Positions 47,801-56,800 of a stretch of DNA of 64,000 nt are shown here, piece after piece (the first letter of the stretch is position 1; each line of letters opens with the position of its first letter). The stretch spans positions 124,001 through 188,000 of the forward strand of contig JAZGTH010000005.1 in NCBI GenBank assembly GCA_036877525.1, written 5' to 3'. Under the pieces are notes generated by a model. That model made no database searches, had not been told where the DNA came from, and was given only the letters and a program-made list of their open reading frames with translations. Origin of the DNA: Chromobotia macracanthus (Eukaryota; Chordata; Actinopteri; Cypriniformes; Botiidae). The position numbers and the translations under genes were made by a program.

Positions 47801-50800
47801 CATATATTGGAAGCATGTTAGAATTTTTACATGCATTACACAGACATTCAAAAGATTGCCACGTGATACCATAACAACTACTTTGTTGTTTTTACAGATG
47901 TTGATGTAAACATTGCTTAACGGGTTACTGTATTTATTTATATTTAAGTATATTTAAGTAATTCTTGTGTTTATTTTGCAGTTTCACAAAGAATGTAACA
48001 GAGATTGAAAAGAAACAACATGATTGCACTCAACAAAGTCAAGTGAAGAGAAAAATTATTTAATCAACTGGGTGATCATTGAAGCCTCTTCATCTCTTTA
48101 CAATGTTTGGCTGTATATGCAAGCTCTGTATGCACATTCATGCAGAAGACAGAACAGTGAAAAAGCATCATCACGATGGGCAGAACACAGCTCTTACATG
48201 AAGGACAGCTATCCAGTTATTTCACCCATTGCAGCTGACTCACAATGGATGTTAGAGAGAAAGCTGAGGAGCAACAACAGGCTACACTGAATGTCTCATT
48301 CAGTTAACTGGTGTAAGACTGGTGCCAAAATGACTGAGAAAGACTGAACCCCCACGAGAATCAACACCTGAATACCTTCTCAACATCTGAATACCTCTTC
48401 AAAGTATTCACAACACATCCAAGACAACTGCCCCACTGTGTGTAGACAGATGAATCACACCTCATCAACGACTGTCCACATCTGTTTTCTTGCTCCCTCA
48501 CCCTCTTTATCTCCCCCTTCTCGCATCCCAAAGCAAAGATGCAAAAAGCTCACCTAAAACCATCCATTTCAACCATTGTAGATGTAAACATAACCATTCA
48601 TGTTTAGTAACATTTTAAAGGTCTCAGTGCGTATGGTAAAAGGGTCTCATTCCTTTTAATGTAGGAAAATCCACAATTAAGATTAAGAGCTAGAATCTGT
48701 ATGCAGCTGGAGAAAAACTCCACCCAGGTCTCTCACACAAATTACCTCCTGTATGCAAATGAAACGCATCTTCTCGCAGAAATCAAAGAAGAACTGTCAC
48801 CACAGGTTGCAACCCCTAGTGTGAGATGCCCAAATGTTGATAATAAAGAATGAGTATTTAAGGGATGGTGGCAGGAAATTCATGGAATCTGTACACAGAT
48901 CTCCCGCACGATTGCTGTGTGTAGTCCTTTCATTGCCAGGTAAATATTCTAATCTCTGAAATATTTATGATGTATTTGATTGATTGATGTTTTACTTTCT
49001 GAATTAGATTTTGAATTATTATTCTTTTACCTGGTTAATAAATTGTTACATTTTTATTCATTCTGACTTACTCTAGATTATTGACTGAAGTAGATCACGT
49101 TGTATCCATTGTTACCATAAATCTGTGTCAGGTTAGTAACGGACTAAGATCTAGCTTTGAGTGGAGCATTGGGGCACACCAGCTAGATCTTAGAGTTCCG
49201 CCTAACATTTGGCATTAGTTCAAGTGTACTTAGACTGTGAAGGCTAAAAAGGGAATTTCCGTTTAGGTACAAGATGTTGACCAACCAACCTAAATAGGGT
49301 GAGCCTTACCTCTGTTTAATGTAAAGTTATTCTAGTTAAGTGTACATGGGGAACCATGGCATGACTATACCAAAATTACTATTAGAAAAAGTATTGGGCG
49401 GCTTATATCTGAAGTAATGGTCATGACCTCTGACTAGAGATAACGTTGCTTTATTCAAGTGTACACAGATCTATGGGGACTAAATCAAGTACTTTTAGAG
49501 TGAGTGAGCATGGGAGCCACCCTCTAAACAGTATAGTCAATTACCTCTGTCTAATGACCAAAACTGGCGAGTTTGTGATCGTGGGATCCGTGTAAAATGG
49601 CCGACACGAGTTCCCTAAGCAATGGTATCCGGATGAACAAGTATAATACAAATTAAGAAGTAAACTAGAATGTCTAAACATGCACCTAAATTTAAGAATC
49701 ATCAAATAATGGTTAAAGATGTTTTATTATTGGAGTCAGATAAAACAAAGAGGTAATAGAAGAAAATGTATTTGAATTAATCCTGTTATGTTGCGTAAAA
49801 GAAAGACAATAACACACAAGAATCCTTCTGCCGCGCCATTGGCTACCGTCGTTGGACCTGTGGGCGGACCTTACACTGGAAACCAGGTCAGTGATATCCG
49901 CATCTTCCAAGAGCTTAAGATCATTAATAGCAAGCATGGCAGCAACCAGAGCACGGGCTAAAGCAGAAGCAGTGAGAGCATGTACAACTTTTGTTGAGAG
50001 AGAGGCTGAGGTACTGCTAGAAAAGGCTAAACTGGAATCTGAACTGCTATCTCCACAGCATAAAAATGATGTTGCTGCAGCAGCAGCAATAGAGACTGAG
50101 ATTCTGATAGAGAGAGAGTCAGGAGAAATTAATATACTGATTGATGCAACAGCATTTCCACAGGAGACAAGTGAAAAATGCACAAAGGACTTTGTGCACA
50201 GTCTTTCTGGATCAAGTTTTAACTGTCTCCCTCCCGTTAAAATAGAGCCTGATTCCCGTGATCAAGAACAGTTCATGATACCACCTGCACTGCCCACCAC
50301 GACTGCCACAAGCCATGTCACACAAGACACTGACAGACTGAACCGCATATCTACTACCAAACCATATCAAGTAAGTCAGTCTAAAATGCCCAGCACACAG
50401 CTATCTATTCCCCAGCACACTCATGTTACCCTGCCATACATATCATTCTCTCATAACCAAGTATAAGAGCAAGTTCCAGTTTCAGAGAAATCTAACAAAT
50501 GCAACAGCCATCCTCTACAAAACATGCAGGTATAAGTGAAATAGCCGTAAGTAAATTAACCAGATATTAGCAGACAATGCCCTATTCATGCCCATCCCTT
50601 CAAACAGTGCAGAGCCTTCAAAACTAAGACCATTGAGGAATGGAAAAGGGTTTTGAAGGAGCATAATATCTGTTTCAGATGTTGTTCTTCGAATGACCAT
50701 GTGACCAAAGATTGTTATGTGAGCATACAGTGCACAGAATATGCTCACATCCCTAACTATAAAAGTGCAACTGCATGCCCAAGGAAAGATCAGAGATACT

Positions 50801-53800
50801 CACTCCTAAAGCATCAAAACACCATCCACATCTCCAATCTATTGCTTATCTCATCCCTCCTCTGGATCCAAATGCTCAAATACCTCTCCTTGTCAGGTCG
50901 TTGTTGATGTCATTTAAGTCCACAAGGTAAGAGAGGAACACAATGGGCCACAAAATGCACTCATGCTCAAAGACTGGACCTAGGTTCAGTTGTAGTGAGA
51001 TGTGTGTTGGTGCTGCTCACACGCCTTCAACTGTATTTACTGCACAAATATTCTAGAAGATAGACATCCATCCTTCTTTAGCCCATGTCCCAATAAACTC
51101 TACCTCAAGGAGAAATTAACTGCACAGCCAAGTCCCACTTCTTTACCAGTTTGCTCCCAGCCCATTATCCACCTCAGTCTTTGAAAAAACAAAAGACAAT
51201 GAAAAGATAGCCCCTTCAGTTGAGGATAGGCAGTTCATTCAGTTAATGGACAAAGAAATGTTCATGGATGACACTAATAGATGGGTAGCGGCCCTTCCCT
51301 TTTGTTCACCCAGACAATGCCTTCCAAACAACAGAGAACAAGCCCTGAGTCATTTCAACTCTCTGTCACACACTGTGTAAGAAACCTGAGGTGAGAGAGC
51401 ACTTTGCAGAGTTTATGCAGAGGATCTTTGATAACGATCATTCCGAGGCAGCTCCTCCTGTGAACCCAGGGGAGGAGTGTTGGTACTTACCCACCATCTG
51501 TGTTTATCACCCACACAAGCCTGGTCAAATTCGCGTGGTGTTTGACTCCAGTGCCCAGTTCCATGGCGTGTATTTAAACGACGTGCTGCTAACAGGCCCT
51601 AATCTAAACAACAGTCTATGAGGAGTCCTGCTATGATTTAGGCATAAGCCAATACCCATCACTGCGGACAAAGAGCAAATGTTCCATAGTTTAATTGTCA
51701 GAGAAGATCATATAAACAACCTCCGCTTTCTGTGGTTCAAGAACAATGATATGTCTGAAAGCATGGTAGAGTTTCAAGTGTCTTCAGCAACAGCCCCTCT
51801 CCAGCTGGTGTCATTTATGGCCTCAGGCATGTTGCCTTGTATAGTAAAGCAAAGTTTGGTGAAGACGTGAGATGTTTTATCGAAAAAGACTTTTACGTTG
51901 ACGACGCATTCTCTCCAGCTGACTATGCTAAAAATTTGCAGATTGCAAAGATTGCAATCTCGGCTTGAGTTGGGATCTCCAGAACGATACATTTACATTT
52001 ACATTTATTCATTTAACATTCCACGTCAACCTCAGTGACAAACCATTCACGCATAGAGGAGTCCAGGTGACTGTAAATAGTTTGTTTCATGACTCTTGGC
52101 ATGGTGGTGCTAATCACTATCCAAGGAAAACTGCTACTTCATAAACATTCAAAAACAAAGTCAGACTGGGATGCCTCCCTTGCAGCAGAAAAGGAGACAG
52201 AATGGAACCTCTGGAAAGACTTATTGCAAGAGCATCTCAGAATTCCCAGAACTCCAATGATCATTTCCTACTCAGTTAGGAAGGAGATTCATATCTTCTC
52301 GGATGTATCCATTCAGACCATATCTGCAGTCACATACTAGAAAGTAACAGATCATGATGGCATGTGTGGGATATGGGAAAAGCCAAGCTAGCCCCACAGA
52401 CAGTACATACAGTTCCTAGACTTGAACTGTGTGCATCTGTCCTTGCAATTGAAATAGCAGAACAAATTGTCCAAGAGCTAGACATCAAACCTGACACCCT
52501 GCTGTTCTACACAGACAGGAAAGTCGTTCTGGGGTAAATCTACAATGAGATCTGGAAATCTTAGGTGTATGTCAACAACAGAGTGCAAAGGATCAGAAAA
52601 CCCCTTTAAAAGAAGCTCCCTATACTCTTATAGATCTATGCAGAAGTACGAGCACATGCTACAACCTGTTTAAAACGTGATTCTGGCCTTGATTCTCACC
52701 ATTTCAACATTTTCATCTTTGAAATCCTTAAGAAGAGCCATACCTACACTGATTCACATTGCTCAGTCTTTCAAAAACAAAGAAAGGTTACATTGTGGCT
52801 GGCACTGCTGCAAGAGTTCATACACACCTGAGTTACTGACTCAAACTGAAAGTGTCATCATCAGATGCGTACAGAGGGAGACTTATAAAGCAAAAATTGC
52901 TTGTCTGCCATTCCGAAGCAGTGTACCCTCAAGAGGCTGAACCTGTTTCTGTTCAGCAAAAAAAAACAGCTGAACAGAAAATGGCAGACCTCCCTCCGGA
53001 CCGCATCAGCATGAAGCTACCCTTTACTATCATCGACTTAGATGCATTCAGCCCTTGGAATGTATCAGCACACCGTACCCGTGAAGGCCTGTTTACTGTT
53101 TACAGTAAAAGATGGTCAGTAATTTTCACATTTTTATCAGTGCGAGTGATCCATATCAACTCCTCGCATCTGATTCACGAAATGCTGTCAACTCTAATGG
53201 CTGAAATGTGTGCTATTATAAATGCAAGACCTCTCATATCCATTTCTACCACTCCTGAGTCGCTTCTTCTCCTCACCCCAGCAATGATCCTCTCCCAAAA
53301 GGTGTGTATCGCATTCGCACCTCCAGAACACTTTGAGGACATGGATCTGTATCAGAAACAGTGGAAAAGACTGCAGTACCTTGCCAGCCTATTTTGGGAA
53401 AGGTGGAGACAAGAATACCTTGCATCCCTTCAGCCTCACAAGAAGTGGCAAGACAACAAACCTAATATCAAAGGAGACCTGGTCCTTCTGAAAGATGATT
53501 AGGTAAAAAGGAACGAATGGCCAATTGCTCTGGTCACCAAAGCTATGGCAGACTCAGATGGCAAAGTCAGAAAACGGGAACTGAAAGTCACTAAGACACT
53601 TCCTTTCTGGAAGCAAATAAAACTGGAGGTATTCCGTACAACATGGAAGGAGAGTGTTTTAAATTACAGAAATGTCTTAAAAAGCTCCAGATCTGCCTAC
53701 TTTTCAAATCTTCTAGAAGAAAATAAACATAACCCTAGATATTTATTTAACACAGTGGCTAAATTAACCAAAGATAAAGCATCATCTGCTTCTGACAGTT

Positions 53801-56800
53801 GTCAATATCATAGTAGTGATGGTTTTATGAATTTCCTCAATAACAAAATAGATACTGCCAGAGAAAAAATAATAGACATGCAATTGCCTGCAACACAATC
53901 ACATTGGATGGTGCATCATAACGTGCCCAAGGATCAACTCCAGTCTGGAGTTGTTCCTTGGGCAGTAGTATTATTAATTCATCATTGGTGTTAGGATATG
54001 TCCCCAAACCGACTGTTATCAGACCCCTTTTTAAAAAACCACAACTTGATCCCAAGGAACTAGTAAAATATAGACACATCTCAAATTGACCTTTTATTGT
54101 AAAAATACTGGAAAAGGTGGTGTCTTCACAGATATGTTCCTTCCTGAAAAGAAATGGTATGTGCGAGAATTTTAAGTCAGGATTAATTTTAAGTCAGGAT
54201 TCGTGGCTGCATCTCTCTTATAGTGTTACTCGACCTTAGCACAGCCTTTGACACTACTGACAACAGCATTCTACTAAATAGGCTTGGAAATTACATAAAC
54301 AGAACTGCACTGACATGGTTTAAATCATATATATCTGACCGATTCCAGTTTGTTGCTGTGAGTGAAAATGTATAATACTGATGACAAGTTCAGTGTGAAG
54401 TACTGCAGGGCTCAGTGCTTGGGCCTTTACTTTTTACCCTTTACATGCTCCCTTTAGGAGAAATTATTAAGAGACATGGAGTTAGTTTTTATTGTTATGC
54501 TGATGATACTCAGCTGTACATTTCTTCTAGGCCCAACGAGATGCATATTTACCAAATTAACAGAATGCATAGTTGAGTAGAACACTGTCTCACTCTTGAT
54601 GGATGCTCTATAAAGCCTGCTTCATTAGCCAAGAATCTGGGTGTCATTTGTGATAGCAATTTGATCTTTGAAAACCACATTTGTAATATTTGTAAAACTG
54701 CATTTTTTCCATCTCAAAAATATATCAAAACCACAACACATTCAGACACCGAAAAATTAATTCATGCATTCATGACATCAAGGCTTGATTATTGCAATGC
54801 CCTACTTGATCGCTGCCCTCCAGCTGGTTCAGAATGCAGCAGCCAGAGTTCTCATGAGAACGCGTAAGCACCATATTAGCCCAATTTTGTCCACACTGCA
54901 CTGGCCTATCAAGCATTGTATAAACTTCAAAATTTTGCTGATTACCTACAAGGCTCTGAATGGTCTAGCTCCTCAATACCTAAGTGAGCTCCTCTCTTAT
55001 TACAGTCTTTTGCGTTCATTGCGATCTGAATATTCTGGCCATTTGATAATACCCAGAATTTCAAAATCAAGCCCTGGTGGTAGATCCTTTTCGTTTTTGG
55101 CACCAAAACTCTGGAACAGTCTTCCCAGATATACTCCCAGTGTGGAGCCAACTAAATCTGTCTGTCTTTCATTTCCCCAAGGTCCTGTAACCAGCTGGAT
55201 CCAGACTTTGAGGCCACATGATGGGGGACAGGATGGTACCACCCCTGAGGATTTGATGGACACCTTTAGTAAACTTACCATTATATACCTACCTACCTCT
55301 AGCCTAGTTAGTTTCTATATTTTGTTTCCTGCATAGTCACAGCTGTGTGCTGTTATAGCTGCAATTAGTAACATTATGCTTCTGTTTTTAACATTCCACA
55401 TTCTGCTTGTAACATTACATTATTTCTGTTGGTAACATTTCAGTTCTTCACATATTGTCAGAAGTAATTAGACCAGACAGTTTCTTATCAATATTTATAA
55501 ATCGTTATAATCAACTCTCCGTCCATATCCAAGAGGGTTACAAATTGCAGCTTTAACGTGCCAGATGAAAACTGGCCTTCCCGGTTGAGCCTGGTTTCTC
55601 CGAAGGTTTTTTCTCCAGCTATACACCATTGGAGTTTTGGTTACTTGCCACTGTTGCCCTGCTGGCTTTTTTTATTGAGACTGCTGACATCTCACTTAGC
55701 TTAGGTTTTGTAAATTGTTAATATTGCTTCTAGCAATATGATATTATTACAGTCCAAAAGACTGTATTCTATTTATCTTCTATTTTGCTACACCTTTGTC
55801 TCAAATTGTTTCCCATTCTTCTTCACTGTGCAATTTTCAGGTATTTTTATTGTAAACATTTTTATTGTACACTTTTGGGTGTGAAAATACTAATGTGCCT
55901 AAGACTTCTGCATAGTACTGTATATATTTTATGTATACATTTTACTTTTGAGTGTTGTGTGTATTTCATGGTACTATTGCAGATCCCTTATACCCTTGGA
56001 ATAATAAGATGCTATCTTTTCAAATGCCACTCCGTGTTAGCTGGAACGGCATATCTTGCTTAATGATTTTGTAGTTTTATCGGTTCAGTCACCGATAGAA
56101 CCTACTATAACCTACTATAAACCTAGTATGCCTAATTAGTCTTATTAATATACATCTCACAAATTATTTGCAATAATACCACGTATTCTTTGTTGAACAT
56201 GTCTGACATTTATTCTGTTCTTTATTATAATTTATTTTTATTATATGTAAAGATGCTTTGAAGCAATGTAACATTGTAAAAAGCGCTATATAAATAAAAT
56301 TAAATTGAACTAAGAGTGGTACTGCCAAATCTGTCTTACGACCTATTACAGAGGTTGTTTTGTATATATCTTAAATTACCCTGTGTATTCACATTTACTT
56401 GTTTGAAAATTAGGAGTGGTAGTATACTTTATGCCATGTCTAACCTTACTACTTCCTCCCCTCTGGAGGGCGCTGTTTGCCATAGGTTGAGTTAAACTCC
56501 AGCTCGATAAAACTTTGTTTTGCTTCATAGCATCAAACACGCACTGTGCAGCAACCATTTTGTGTGCTTTTTTCATCTTCTTCAGTCTGTTGTGTAAAGC
56601 CCCTGAGAAGCATTGCTCGTAAGTTTATCGTTTATATTTGTTGTTTTATATACTTTGTGCCTGTATCTTGTTAAGATTTATATATATCGAAAGCGTGTTA
56701 GCGTTTTTACATGCGTTACACGGACATTCAAAAGATCGCCATGTGATACCATAACGACCACTGTAATTTATCGATGTTGATGTAAACATAGCATAACAGA

